A DNA stretch of 64,000 nt from Rickettsiales bacterium (GTDB taxonomy: Bacteria; Bacteroidota; Bacteroidia; Cytophagales; Cyclobacteriaceae). The stretch is from contig PBTY01000056.1 of NCBI GenBank assembly GCA_002729235.1, positions 27,351 through 91,350 on the forward strand. Reading direction: 5' to 3'. The stretch's first letter is position 1; the number at the start of each line of letters is the position of its first letter. Position numbers and translations under genes: made by a program. A model generated the notes under the pieces. That model was not told where the DNA came from. It worked only from the letters and a program-made list of their open reading frames with translations, and searched no databases. Below, piece by piece: positions 16,684-24,771 of this stretch.

Positions 16684-17012
16684 TATCCTTCTGTTTGATC
16701 TAATGGAATAGTCACAAACTTCTCAATACCCCTACAAGTAAAATCCACCTTCTCATCTAGACTGATTTTCTCTACATGCCCTTTTCTGAACTTTTGTCTA
16801 AGTTGAAATTGCTCTGCCGGTTTCTTACCTGCTAATTCCAGAATCTCACGACCTGTCAAGCATTCGACATTAACCACGTATTTCTCGCGATCAATTTTGA
16901 TCCTGTATCTCCGTTTTTTTGGAGGCTCTTTGTCCTTTTTTGAAAACTCTTCTAAATCGATAATCTCATCCACTCCTAGAGCGTCAAGATTCTCATTTGC
17001 GTTATCTTTCAT
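16683..17012 (-). CDS. Ubiquitin-like protein (multiubiquitin-family, single beta-grasp domain)
   Basis: A 109-residue protein and first gene of the operon. An acidic/basic N-terminal tail (1-35) precedes one beta-grasp domain (about 36-109) with the family pattern 'YRIKIDREKYVVNVECLTGR', 'EILELAGKKPAEQFQL' and a closing strand. The protein ends in Gly (IPLDQTEG), so it needs no proteolytic maturation to expose the residue that an E1 would adenylate. Related proteins can carry several such domains; this one has a single unit. It probably modifies target proteins with help of the E2 and E1 encoded downstream. Confidence 0.85.
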   Translation of the reverse strand: MKDNANENLDALGVDEIIDLEEFSKKDKEPPKKRRYRIKIDREKYVVNVECLTGREILELAGKKPAEQFQLRQKFRKGHVEKISLDEKVDFTCRGIEKFVTIPLDQTEG

Positions 17013-17030
17013 AATTATTAAGAATTTTTA

Positions 17031-17053
17031 TCCTTAATGCTTTATGTTAAGGA
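17031..17053. promoter_or_regulatory. Inverted repeat in the divergent promoter region
   Basis: TCCTTAA and TTAAGGA are separated by 9 bp, 18 bp upstream of the ubiquitin-like gene. It may be an operator or a sigma/activator site for the leftward operon. Confidence 0.45.
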
Positions 17054-17060
17054 GTCTCCG

Positions 17061-17084
17061 TTTTTTGCAGGTACCTGCAAAAAA
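17061..17084. promoter_or_regulatory. Perfect 24-bp palindrome (operator candidate)
   Basis: The half-site TTTTTTGCAGGT is followed directly by its exact reverse complement. It lies centrally in the 121-bp gap between the ubiquitin-like operon and the divergent sigma-like/ImmA operon. The core GCAGGTACCTGC is flanked by A/T tracts, a usual form for a dimeric repressor site. It could instead fold in RNA as a hairpin followed by U residues, and so act as a bidirectional terminator. Confidence 0.6.
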
Positions 17085-17133
17085 TTGTATTTTGATAACA
17101 TGTAGTTACTGAGAAGCTAGTCTAGGTAAGCTT

Positions 17134-17727
17134 ATGGAAGAAAAGGAATTGGAGGATCTGTATGACAAACTCTATGTCTACACAGATTATCTTGTAAAAC
17201 AAAAAAAATGGTTTCGAAAGGGAAATTCAGACACTTTCCTTAAAGGTAAAGAAGTACACGATTATGTCTCTGAGGCAATTGAGAAATACTTGACAAACCC
17301 CGAGAAATATGATAGTAGTACAGGAAGATCATTGCTCAATTATTTGAAACTCCACGTTATACGTACGTTAGTTGGCAATGACGCAAGGTCGCCTGAGAAT
17401 AAAACTAGCAAAGACGTATTTGCTGTACAAGAAGATCTTGATGATAATGAATCAACATATTTAGACAAGGTTCTACCATTTTTAGATGCATTTTTCCCAG
17501 ACGAAATTGATTATCATTCAATAATGGAACATGTTGAAAATGAGATTCAGGGAGACAAAGACGTGGAGAATATTTTCATGGGGTTATGCCTCTATGATTT
17601 AAAAAGACGGGATATCATAAAGGAATTTAGTATGACTGAAGGTCAATATGATAATGGTCTAAGAAGACTAAAAACAATTTTAAAAAACACGGCTCAACAA
17701 TTTAATCTTAAATCCAAAGCATCATGA
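17134..17727 (+). CDS. Sigma-70-like regulator
   Basis: A 197-residue protein with the organisation of a small ECF-type sigma factor: an N-terminal helical domain with 'EVHDYVSEAIEKYL' and 'SLLNYLKLHVIRTLVGNDAR' (region 2-like), a linker, and a C-terminal 'LKRRDIIKEFSMTEGQYDNG' with 'LRRLKTILK' (region 4-like helix-turn-helix). It likely directs RNA polymerase to one or both promoters of this island. It is the first gene of a + strand operon and overlaps the next gene by 4 bp. The match to sigma factors is by pattern only; a sigma-like DNA-binding regulator is an alternative. Confidence 0.65.
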   Translation: MEEKELEDLYDKLYVYTDYLVKQKKWFRKGNSDTFLKGKEVHDYVSEAIEKYLTNPEKYDSSTGRSLLNYLKLHVIRTLVGNDARSPENKTSKDVFAVQEDLDDNESTYLDKVLPFLDAFFPDEIDYHSIMEHVENEIQGDKDVENIFMGLCLYDLKRRDIIKEFSMTEGQYDNGLRRLKTILKNTAQQFNLKSKAS

Positions 17728-18134
17728 GCGAGGGAAATAGATATACTAAAAAAGATTTCAACAAATTATTCATAGCTGGTGCTGATGAAATCAGCTCTAG
17801 TAAAGATTCTGTAGAAAAATATGCTGAAGAAGAAGGTTTAGATATTGAGGCTATTCGAAAAGAAGGAAGTAAGAGGATTAAACAAATTCTCTTTAAGGCT
17901 AAAGCTGCAGAAACTAAAAAAGAAATGGTGGCTGGAGAACATCTAAAGAAAGCTGCTGTCGAATTTGTGGAGAAACTTATGAGTGAAGCTAATTTCACTT
18001 TTTCCAATTATATCAAGACGGAAAGAATTGCTCTTCACAACAAGAATTTGGAATCTCTAACCGAAGAGGATATCAAAAACACTCTGATTGAGTACCATTA
18101 TCTAAAAATGATTAAGAACGATAAGAAGGATTAA
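17724..18134 (+). CDS. Small helical protein between sigma-like and ImmA/IrrE genes, unknown
   Basis: A 136-residue, highly charged, helical protein. No family was recognised. Its position, overlapping the sigma-like gene by 4 bp and 4 bp ahead of an ImmA/IrrE protease gene, is the position expected for an anti-sigma or repressor that the protease would cut. That is inference from context. It lacks cysteines or histidines suggestive of a zinc-type anti-sigma fold, apart from a lone His pair. Confidence 0.6.
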   Translation: MSEGNRYTKKDFNKLFIAGADEISSSKDSVEKYAEEEGLDIEAIRKEGSKRIKQILFKAKAAETKKEMVAGEHLKKAAVEFVEKLMSEANFTFSNYIKTERIALHNKNLESLTEEDIKNTLIEYHYLKMIKNDKKD

Positions 18135-18138
18135 TGGA

Positions 18139-18924
18139 ATGAATTTTAGGTACACCAAAGCGGAAATGAAGGCTAAAAAGGCACTTGAAGAAATCGGTAT
18201 AGCCGACCCGAGAGGTTTAACACCAGAGGAAATTGTTCTGGGCAGAGGTGTATTCTATAATGAGAAACCGCTTGGAGGTAAAGAGGGCGAGATTGTTTCT
18301 TATGGAGACAGGTCCACGATCTCTATCAATTCAGCAATTCAATATGAATCAAAGAAGAGGTTTGCGACAGCTCATGAGCTTGGTCACTTTGAGATGCATA
18401 GGGAATTAATTCCTATTTTTTGGGATACTGAATATGACCTAATGAATTGGTATCAAGCAGGACCTCAAGAAACCGAGGCTAACGAGTTTGCTGCTGAATT
18501 TTTGATGCCTACTGAGTCATTCTATTCCGAGTGCGAAGAATATTACTTTGATCCAGGACTAATTAATCATCTTTCTGAAACCTATCAGGTCAGTAAGACA
18601 GCAGCCATATTGAGGTTTGCCAAAAGAGGCAACCATCCTGTATGTGTTATTTATTGCAAAGACAATAAAATGAAATGGTGGAAGAGATCTGATGACTTTC
18701 GATATTTTCTTGAATTTGAAAGGGATAAAAATCCACCTACTGATTCTGTTGCTTATGAGCTATTTACTAGCAATAAAATCTATAAGGAGGATGAGCTTAA
18801 GCAAGAAATTTGGAAATCTACTTGGTTCAGCTTGGGGAATAGTACTTATGATCCCAAATTCTATGAATACTGCCTTTTCGTACCTTCTTATAACTACTCT
18901 ATCAGCGTTGTATGGGAGGATTAA
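18139..18924 (+). CDS. ImmA/IrrE-family metallopeptidase
   Basis: A 261-residue protein with the zinc peptidase motif HELGH at 79-83 in FATAHELGHFEMHR, the third ligand region ETEANEFAAEFLMP (111-124), and a C-terminal domain of about 120 residues without a clear match. ImmA/IrrE peptidases typically cleave a repressor or anti-sigma partner after DNA damage or phage infection and so induce mobile or stress genes. Here the likely partner is the 136-residue protein encoded immediately upstream. The catalytic residues look complete. Confidence 0.85.
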   Translation: MNFRYTKAEMKAKKALEEIGIADPRGLTPEEIVLGRGVFYNEKPLGGKEGEIVSYGDRSTISINSAIQYESKKRFATAHELGHFEMHRELIPIFWDTEYDLMNWYQAGPQETEANEFAAEFLMPTESFYSECEEYYFDPGLINHLSETYQVSKTAAILRFAKRGNHPVCVIYCKDNKMKWWKRSDDFRYFLEFERDKNPPTDSVAYELFTSNKIYKEDELKQEIWKSTWFSLGNSTYDPKFYEYCLFVPSYNYSISVVWED

Positions 18925-18954
18925 TAACATATATAATATTCCTTGCACAGCTAG

Positions 18955-20391
18955 ATGGTCAAATTACGTACATATCAGCATGAAGGAATAAAAAAGATTT
19001 TTGAGGCATGGGATCCTAAAAGGCTCAACCTTATGAATGTTCTTTTTCAGATGCCTACTGGCACCGGTAAGACTACTGTATTCTCTGAAATTGTACGTAA
19101 AGCCTATGACAAAAAAAAGAAGGTTCTAATCGTTGTTCATCGAACTGAATTAGTTGAACAAATAGCTGATCGACTTACTCAATTCAAAGTCGATACCGGA
19201 ATAATATCAGCGAATAAGAAATCATCGCCAGATTATAATATTCAGGTAGCAACTATTCAGACGCTTTCCAGAAGAGAATATCCGGAAGCTGATATCGTAA
19301 TAATTGATGAATGTCATCATTCCAAGGCTAACACGTATAAGACTCTCTGGGATATCTATCCGGAGGCCAGGTTTCTAGGTGTAACGGCAACACCTGTTCG
19401 GATCAATGGAGAGGGATTTGATGACTTATTTGATATCCTAATTCCTTTGGGCAAACTGAGTTATTTCTTTGAGCACAATTTTTTAGCTCCTATTAAGCAT
19501 TTAGTATGTGGCATTCCAGATTTATCAAGTGTTAAGAAACGCATGCGTGATTACGACATTCAAATGCTCAAAAATGTGATGCTTGACAATTCACTAATGG
19601 CAAATCTTGTAGATAGCTACAAAAAATTTGCGGATGGAAAAAAGACTATTGTGTTTGCTGTAGATATAGAGCACAGTATGGAGGTGGTCCAGCGATACCT
19701 GAATGCTGGAATCTCGGCAGCTCATGTGGATGCCAAAACACCTAAAAATAATAGAAAGGAGATACTATCAAAATTTAAAAACGGAGAAATAATGGTATTG
19801 AGCAATGTAGACATTGTTTCGGAGGGTTTTGATGTACCGGATTGTGAGGCTGTTCAATTGGCGAGACCTACTAAATCCTTAGTGCTTTATCTTCAACAGG
19901 TAGGTAGATGCATGCGTCCTGCTCTAGGCAAGGAACATGGAATCGTTCTAGACAATGCGGGTTTGTGGTTAGAGCATGGGTTAAGCTACATTGATAGGGA
20001 ATGGACTTTAGAGGGGAAAAAGAAATCTAGAAAAAAGGAAAAGCAAGAAATAGAAGCTGCGGGTATTGATGACGAGGGTGTGATTAGGGAGATTAGTAAA
20101 CCTGTTGAAGCAGAAGGGCTAGAATTAATCGAATTGTCAGAGGAGATTGAAAGACTTCTTATTTTTGAATCCTTTCTTCGAAATGCTATTGCCAAAGAGC
20201 ATAAGTTAATTTCTGCTGTTTATCGATATAAGGAGTATTTAATAGAACGATCCATTGAAATGACCGAAATCGAATCTCAGTATTGTTCCAAGAGACTTGT
20301 TAAATCTGGCAAGAAATATTCAAAAGGATTTTGGTATCATCTAAGGAAAGAAATTAGCAATGATATTAAAGCGAAAGACAAACCAGCTTAG
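18955..20391 (+). CDS. DEAD/DEAH-box SF2 helicase
   Basis: A 478-residue superfamily 2 helicase of the RecQ/UvrB-like 'restriction-type' group: Walker A GTGKT (36-40), motif Ia VHRTELVEQ, motif II DECHH (118-122), motif III TATP (144-147), and a second RecA-like domain with DIVSEGFDVP and QVGRCMRP. A C-terminal charged region of about 110 residues has no named domain. It starts 30 bp after the ImmA/IrrE gene on the same strand and is probably part of that operon. Helicases of this type occur in DNA repair and in many phage-defence systems. Confidence 0.85.
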   Translation: MVKLRTYQHEGIKKIFEAWDPKRLNLMNVLFQMPTGTGKTTVFSEIVRKAYDKKKKVLIVVHRTELVEQIADRLTQFKVDTGIISANKKSSPDYNIQVATIQTLSRREYPEADIVIIDECHHSKANTYKTLWDIYPEARFLGVTATPVRINGEGFDDLFDILIPLGKLSYFFEHNFLAPIKHLVCGIPDLSSVKKRMRDYDIQMLKNVMLDNSLMANLVDSYKKFADGKKTIVFAVDIEHSMEVVQRYLNAGISAAHVDAKTPKNNRKEILSKFKNGEIMVLSNVDIVSEGFDVPDCEAVQLARPTKSLVLYLQQVGRCMRPALGKEHGIVLDNAGLWLEHGLSYIDREWTLEGKKKSRKKEKQEIEAAGIDDEGVIREISKPVEAEGLELIELSEEIERLLIFESFLRNAIAKEHKLISAVYRYKEYLIERSIEMTEIESQYCSKRLVKSGKKYSKGFWYHLRKEISNDIKAKDKPA

Positions 20392-20404
20392 GCTCCTCTA
20401 CGAA

Positions 20405-22420
20405 TTATTTAATCTCCAGCTCACACCTTAAGTACAAGTATTGAAACCAGACCTGTCCAACAGAAGGATCGGTAAAAACTTTTATTAGGGGCTCTGGATT
20501 TAAATTGAATGTAGGGATAACATCTTCTAATTGTAATCTGATTTCTACAGTGCTAATATGTGGCATCAGAACGCAGCATTGGCGTTTGACTTCAGGATCA
20601 CTTGGTTTTCCAATCTCTTCATAAATCAGCTTAGATATTTTAGGCAATGCATAGGACAGGAAATTAAAGACAGGCTCCAATATATCTTTTTCCATTTCGA
20701 AAGATTCGTTCTTGGTTATCTCAGATAGTGATGTGAAAAACAGGCCATAGGAGTATGCAAGAGCAATATCAATTAAATGGATCATTTTACTGCTGATACC
20801 GTCAATCGAAAGTCTCTCTAATATTGTTGTATGGTATTTTTCCAGTGTGCTTGTAGCTCTAAACTCCTCATATCTTCCAAAGGATTTAACACCTTTAAAA
20901 ATCTCATTCTCATTTTCAAATAATAGCTTTACGTCATCGAGGGTAATGTCTTCAAAAAGTTTGACGTTTTGTTTTAGCAATTCTGCCCATATTACGCTGA
21001 AGGGCTCTTTTTGATAGAGCCGGATTTGTGTAAGTTCTTGAATAATTGGATACTTGTTTGGAACATCGCCTCTAGAGAATAAATAAGACTCTAGAAAGCT
21101 TCTAAAATCATCAATTTTCTCTGTTTGCTTCCTCCACACTTTACAAAAAATATGAGCCTGCTGGTTTAATAAGTAATCATCCCCAGGATCAACTTTTAGT
21201 CCTTTGGAAGTCCAGATACCTGCATTCTCGTAATCATCCAGGCTTTGATATACTTCAGATATCCAAAAATACCCGGCAATAAACGACTTGTTAAAATCAT
21301 TGCTCACTTCAAATGATTTCAACATAAGCTTCAGAGCTTCTTCGGGCTGATTGTAAATCTTGAAAAGAGTAGTTCCTTTACTCATTAGTGCTTCAGCTTT
21401 ATTGGGATCAATGTCCAGCGCCTTATCATAGCACTCAAACTCTTTTTCATATTCACCAATCTTATGATAGAGGCTGCCTAAATTCTTCCAAACTTCCGCA
21501 TAATTAGAATTCTTGCTAAGTGCTTTTTTATATTGAATTTCAGCTTGCTCAAACTCTTCCAGGAATGTTAATGCATTCGCATAGTTAAAATGAATATGAT
21601 AATCATCTTCAAGGCCAGCTATCTTCTCAAAAATCTTCTTCCCTTCAAGTCCTCTTAATTTGTCATTTTTAGAAAGTCCAAACTCTGTTAGTATACAGGC
21701 CTTATTACTCAAAATCGAAATATCATGAGGACTTAGATCCAGGGCTTTATTAACACTTTCCAATGCATCTTGATAATGGTACATTTGATACTGACATGTC
21801 GCTAAAGCATTCCATAGTTCTGGAGTGCTGTAATCTTCAAGTAGCTCATTGAAAAAAAACATGGCTTTCCCATAATTGCGCGACAGATAAAATGACCATG
21901 CAATATTTTCAGCATCTGTCAGGGTGCTAAAATCCAGTTTAGGCATCTCAAAAAGCAAGTGTTTACGGCTATTGATACTCTGGAGGTTGCTAACTAAATC
22001 GTTCCAGTTAATCAAGGACAATCTATTATTGATTGGAATCTTAATTCTAAACTTCTGACTCTTTGCTGAAAGATCGACAGTGTTTTCATCAAACCAAATC
22101 CAAAAAGATTCTTCCTTATCTAATACGAAACAGGTAATCATAGTGGGCTCCAGTCGATTAAGCCATCGATTGATTGTGCTACGTTTTACACCATCGACAT
22201 TTACAAACCCTGTATTCTTTTCAGTCTCTTTACTTTTGAGCTGAACAGAGAAGCTTAACCCAGTCACATCATTGTTTTCAGCAACTTCAACATTAAGGTC
22301 TGTTCCGTAATCCGATTTGAATTCATTGACAACCCATTCATCCGGAACATGTCTATCAAAGTGCTTTTTTGATTTGGTCTCCAGAATATGATTGCCAGTT
22401 CTTTGAGGTAATTGCGCCAT
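20405..22420 (-). CDS. DUF4365-TPR protein (nuclease-like domain plus TPR solenoid)
   Basis: A 671-residue protein. Residues 1-150 match DUF4365, a PD-(D/E)xK nuclease-like domain: 'DYGTDLNVEV' (Asp41 and Glu45) and FSVQLKSKE with Gln60/Lys62. Residues about 170-430 form TPR repeats (for example 'YQDALESVNKALDLSPHD' and 'YDKALDIDPNKAEALMSKG'), and about 240 C-terminal residues are helical and unassigned. DUF4365 proteins recur in bacterial defence islands; nucleic-acid cleavage after TPR-mediated sensing is a reasonable inference. It is convergent with the helicase gene (13-bp gap), so it has its own promoter. Confidence 0.8.
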   Translation of the reverse strand: MAQLPQRTGNHILETKSKKHFDRHVPDEWVVNEFKSDYGTDLNVEVAENNDVTGLSFSVQLKSKETEKNTGFVNVDGVKRSTINRWLNRLEPTMITCFVLDKEESFWIWFDENTVDLSAKSQKFRIKIPINNRLSLINWNDLVSNLQSINSRKHLLFEMPKLDFSTLTDAENIAWSFYLSRNYGKAMFFFNELLEDYSTPELWNALATCQYQMYHYQDALESVNKALDLSPHDISILSNKACILTEFGLSKNDKLRGLEGKKIFEKIAGLEDDYHIHFNYANALTFLEEFEQAEIQYKKALSKNSNYAEVWKNLGSLYHKIGEYEKEFECYDKALDIDPNKAEALMSKGTTLFKIYNQPEEALKLMLKSFEVSNDFNKSFIAGYFWISEVYQSLDDYENAGIWTSKGLKVDPGDDYLLNQQAHIFCKVWRKQTEKIDDFRSFLESYLFSRGDVPNKYPIIQELTQIRLYQKEPFSVIWAELLKQNVKLFEDITLDDVKLLFENENEIFKGVKSFGRYEEFRATSTLEKYHTTILERLSIDGISSKMIHLIDIALAYSYGLFFTSLSEITKNESFEMEKDILEPVFNFLSYALPKISKLIYEEIGKPSDPEVKRQCCVLMPHISTVEIRLQLEDVIPTFNLNPEPLIKVFTDPSVGQVWFQYLYLRCELEIK

Positions 22421-22473
22421 TCACGAAAATAGATATTTTCATATCGCTTTTCAGTAGGGATTTGTAACAACTA

Positions 22474-22728
22474 TCAAGGCTCCCCCAACCTTTCAAACAA
22501 GAACCTCACAATCTCCGGACGGAGTAGCTTGGTGTGTTTTGTATAGCCAAATTGCTTGAGATCGTCCAGATACATGTGGATCCAGGCAGAAAAGGTTTTG
22601 GTGCAAACGTTGTACATCTCAGCAAGCTCGTATTTGTAGTAGGCCTTGACCTTGGGCAGCTCCTCATCCTGAAGCGCAACAGGCATGAGTTTGGTCTTAT
22701 CGTACGTTGCATCAGCTCTTCGCTCCAT
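22474..22728 (-). CDS. Small HTH-like protein, paralogue of 33543-33719
   Basis: An 84-residue protein with a helix-turn-helix-like segment 'YYKYELAEMYNVCTKTFSAW' and a C-terminal 'LRPEIVRFLFERLGEP'. The latter matches the end of the protein at 33543-33719 (YPREVKRIYEEFG), so the structural gene block is bracketed by two related DNA-binding proteins. It is the last gene of the leftward transcription unit and overlaps the previous one by 1 bp. Confidence 0.65.
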   Translation of the reverse strand: MERRADATYDKTKLMPVALQDEELPKVKAYYKYELAEMYNVCTKTFSAWIHMYLDDLKQFGYTKHTKLLRPEIVRFLFERLGEP

Positions 22729-23132
22729 CAGTATTTCAGGATTTTGAGTTCCGACTTCTTCCAGCCTTGCTTCAGGGCTGCTGCCAAGGCTTCTTCCGCT
22801 TCTTTTCGAGTAGTGTAGACTTTCGGTTCGGATTGAACCTTGTATTTATCCTTTGCAGGTACATCTGAGGTGAAGATGGCATAGCCTTCCCCTCGCTTAA
22901 TCGGCTTAGAATTTTCACGAGGCTTCCTTCTTTTCTTTAATAGCTCATTGGCTTCCTGTTCGGCCTCTGCAGCAGTCGTGTAGATGGCATGAACCTGAGA
23001 CTCTTTGAGTCCACCAAGCACCTGGCGAAACAACCCGGCCAACGTATCCTGACTGCCATCGAAAACATCCACTTTTTCTGAATACTTAGTCGGCTTGTAG
23101 ACTACATAGAGTTTGTTGAGGTTCAGTTTCAT
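22728..23132 (-). CDS. Two-repeat protein of the structural block, unknown
   Basis: A 134-residue lysine-rich protein with an internal duplication: 'YVVYKPTKYSEK...HAIYTTAAEAEQEANELL' and 'YAIFTSDVPAKDK...KVYTTRKEAEEALAAAL'. Each repeat is a beta-strand pair followed by a helix, much like a small SPOR- or viroplasmin-like unit. No firm family match. It may bind nucleic acid or glycan; unknown. Confidence 0.6.
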   Translation of the reverse strand: MKLNLNKLYVVYKPTKYSEKVDVFDGSQDTLAGLFRQVLGGLKESQVHAIYTTAAEAEQEANELLKKRRKPRENSKPIKRGEGYAIFTSDVPAKDKYKVQSEPKVYTTRKEAEEALAAALKQGWKKSELKILKY

Positions 23133-23151
23133 AATTCTATTTGTTCAAGTG

Positions 23152-23334
23152 TTACTCATCCCAGCTTGGCAGAAGATCTCCTGAAGTGTGATCCTTGTGG
23201 TAGGTTATTTTGATAGGCCCATCAAAAATGTAAACTCCACCCACCGATTGAATAGCTATGCCATTTTCCGTAGAGATGCGTTCCAGGTCTTTGACAAACT
23301 TGCGAAATCGTACTTTTTGACTTTGTCTTTTCAT
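23152..23334 (-). CDS. Small protein, unknown
   Basis: A 60-residue protein (starts MKRQSQKVRFRKFVKDLE) with a basic helix and a beta-rich end. It overlaps the upstream gene by 4 bp, which supports expression within the block. No family recognised. Confidence 0.5.
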   Translation of the reverse strand: MKRQSQKVRFRKFVKDLERISTENGIAIQSVGGVYIFDGPIKITYHKDHTSGDLLPSWDE

Positions 23335-23558
23335 AGCTCAATGATTTTGAGTTGTCCGGACCGATCAATATACCCTAGTGCATTGGCTTGATTGCATTCT
23401 TCCCGGATCAACTCTTCTCCAATAGTATTGCCCAGAAAGCCACCTAACAGAATGAAAGGGTAGTAATCTTCTATCTTCATTTGCTTGGCTAGTAGGAAGC
23501 CGGTCATACTTCCGACCAATGCCAACCCTGCTTTCTTTGTGTTCTTAGACAACTTCAT
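23331..23558 (-). CDS. Small membrane protein, unknown
   Basis: A 75-residue protein with one or two glycine-rich membrane helices (about 10-26 and 35-48) and a soluble C terminus. Overlaps both neighbours (14 bp upstream, 4 bp downstream). Small hydrophobic proteins of this kind are frequent in virions with an internal membrane. Confidence 0.55.
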   Translation of the reverse strand: MKLSKNTKKAGLALVGSMTGFLLAKQMKIEDYYPFILLGGFLGNTIGEELIREECNQANALGYIDRSGQLKIIEL

Positions 23559-24228
23559 ATTCCTGACGATTAATTACTGAATTGGCAATAGCTGCTACCG
23601 AAGAAGCAACAACAGAAGTCCAGGCGGCCAAGCTCAGGTTTCTTCTTCGCTCATCCCGAAAGTCGATCAAGGTTAAAGTGAATCGGTTGCCATATTTATC
23701 TCGATGGAGTTTGGCCAGCTCCATGAAAAAGAAGTAGTCAGAAGCATTGGCAAACACCAGGCACCCTGCAGAGAAGTAATCAATGGTTTTAACTACTCCG
23801 GATTCATTAGCCCGGTGGATGTTGATCCCAAACTTTCCTGTATCCGGTTGACCGCTTTCAAACCAATTGAAAATACCACCCCGGTCATAGTTTCGAATAA
23901 CCGTTACATTCTTTACTTGTACCAGTGCTTCATAGATACCCCGATGAAGACCAATGGTATAACCGTCAACATACTGGCCTTTTTTCAGGAATGCTGTTCC
24001 TTGTGGATGCATTGGATTATCCAACCAATACTGTCCCGGATCTGTAGTCGCAGGAAAGACGTGATACACCCATTGACCCTGACCATTTTTGTAAAACACA
24101 TGGATCTCATCATCAAAGCGATTGCTACGAATAAACTTGCCGCGGTAAGCCACAATGTTTAACTCATAGGGTCGCTCGAATAATCGATAGTTTTTACTGC
24201 GCAGTATTTGTCGGGTCTTGCTCAGCAT
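23545..24228 (-). CDS. Putative peptidoglycan-active or lysin-like protein, unknown family
   Basis: A 227-residue protein. The central domain contains GINIHRA (His138) and, 18 residues later, SAGCLVF (Cys156), a His/Cys arrangement resembling L,D-transpeptidase-like (YkuD-like) domains. The N-terminal half is beta-rich, and a hydrophobic segment near the C terminus (about 205-221) may anchor it in membrane. It sits next to a CHAP hydrolase gene, which supports a cell-wall role, either in lysis or in virion entry. The family call is tentative. Confidence 0.5.
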   Translation of the reverse strand: MLSKTRQILRSKNYRLFERPYELNIVAYRGKFIRSNRFDDEIHVFYKNGQGQWVYHVFPATTDPGQYWLDNPMHPQGTAFLKKGQYVDGYTIGLHRGIYEALVQVKNVTVIRNYDRGGIFNWFESGQPDTGKFGINIHRANESGVVKTIDYFSAGCLVFANASDYFFFMELAKLHRDKYGNRFTLTLIDFRDERRRNLSLAAWTSVVASSVAAIANSVINRQEYEVV

Positions 24229-24234
24229 CAGTCA

Positions 24235-24771
24235 TCAGTCTATGAAATTAGCTACTGCCCAAACTTGTCGTTGCAGTCTTCTTTTCCGATACACGCCATC
24301 TCCCTCTCGAGAACCATCATCGTTAGTGTTACCTTCCACAGTGATGACCCACTTGTTTCGCCATGATGCTACAAAACCAATATGAGCTGGACGATTGAGG
24401 CGGTCATACCAAATCATGAATACATCACCCGATTGAGGAAGTTGCTCAATATATTCCCCTCGCTTGTAGATGAGGTTTTGCTTAATGGCATAGCTCGTTA
24501 CCCAGGCACTTCGAGGATGATCAATGTCCACCTGCTGGTAGCACCAACTCACGAATGCTGCACACCAAGCATAGCCAGGACCAAAATTTACAGCAGCTAG
24601 ATATTGCTCGACTTGCTCGCCTCTGTTAGCACCGCCTTGCTCTTTTACTCCAACCTGGCTTTGATAAACTTGCTCAAGCTGGAGGCGTTTGCTTAAATGA
24701 CCCTGGCCAGCAAGACTGCTGCAAATAAAAAAGCAAAGAATATGAAGGTAGAGAGTTTTAGCTTTTGCCAT
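24235..24771 (-). CDS. CHAP-domain peptidoglycan hydrolase, exported
   Basis: A 178-residue protein with an N-terminal signal sequence (about 1-22, IILCFFICSSLAGQG-like), then a CHAP/NlpC-like domain. The catalytic Cys70 lies in YAWCAAFVSWCYQQ and the His in RPAHIGFV, with the typical SGDVFMIW strand. It should cleave peptide crosslinks of peptidoglycan and is the best lysis enzyme candidate of the element. The gene overlaps the upstream membrane-protein gene by 79 bp in another frame, unusually long; both frames look genuine because the overlap encodes the signal peptide of one and the last membrane helix of the other. Confidence 0.8.
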   Translation of the reverse strand: MAKAKTLYLHILCFFICSSLAGQGHLSKRLQLEQVYQSQVGVKEQGGANRGEQVEQYLAAVNFGPGYAWCAAFVSWCYQQVDIDHPRSAWVTSYAIKQNLIYKRGEYIEQLPQSGDVFMIWYDRLNRPAHIGFVASWRNKWVITVEGNTNDDGSREGDGVYRKRRLQRQVWAVANFID

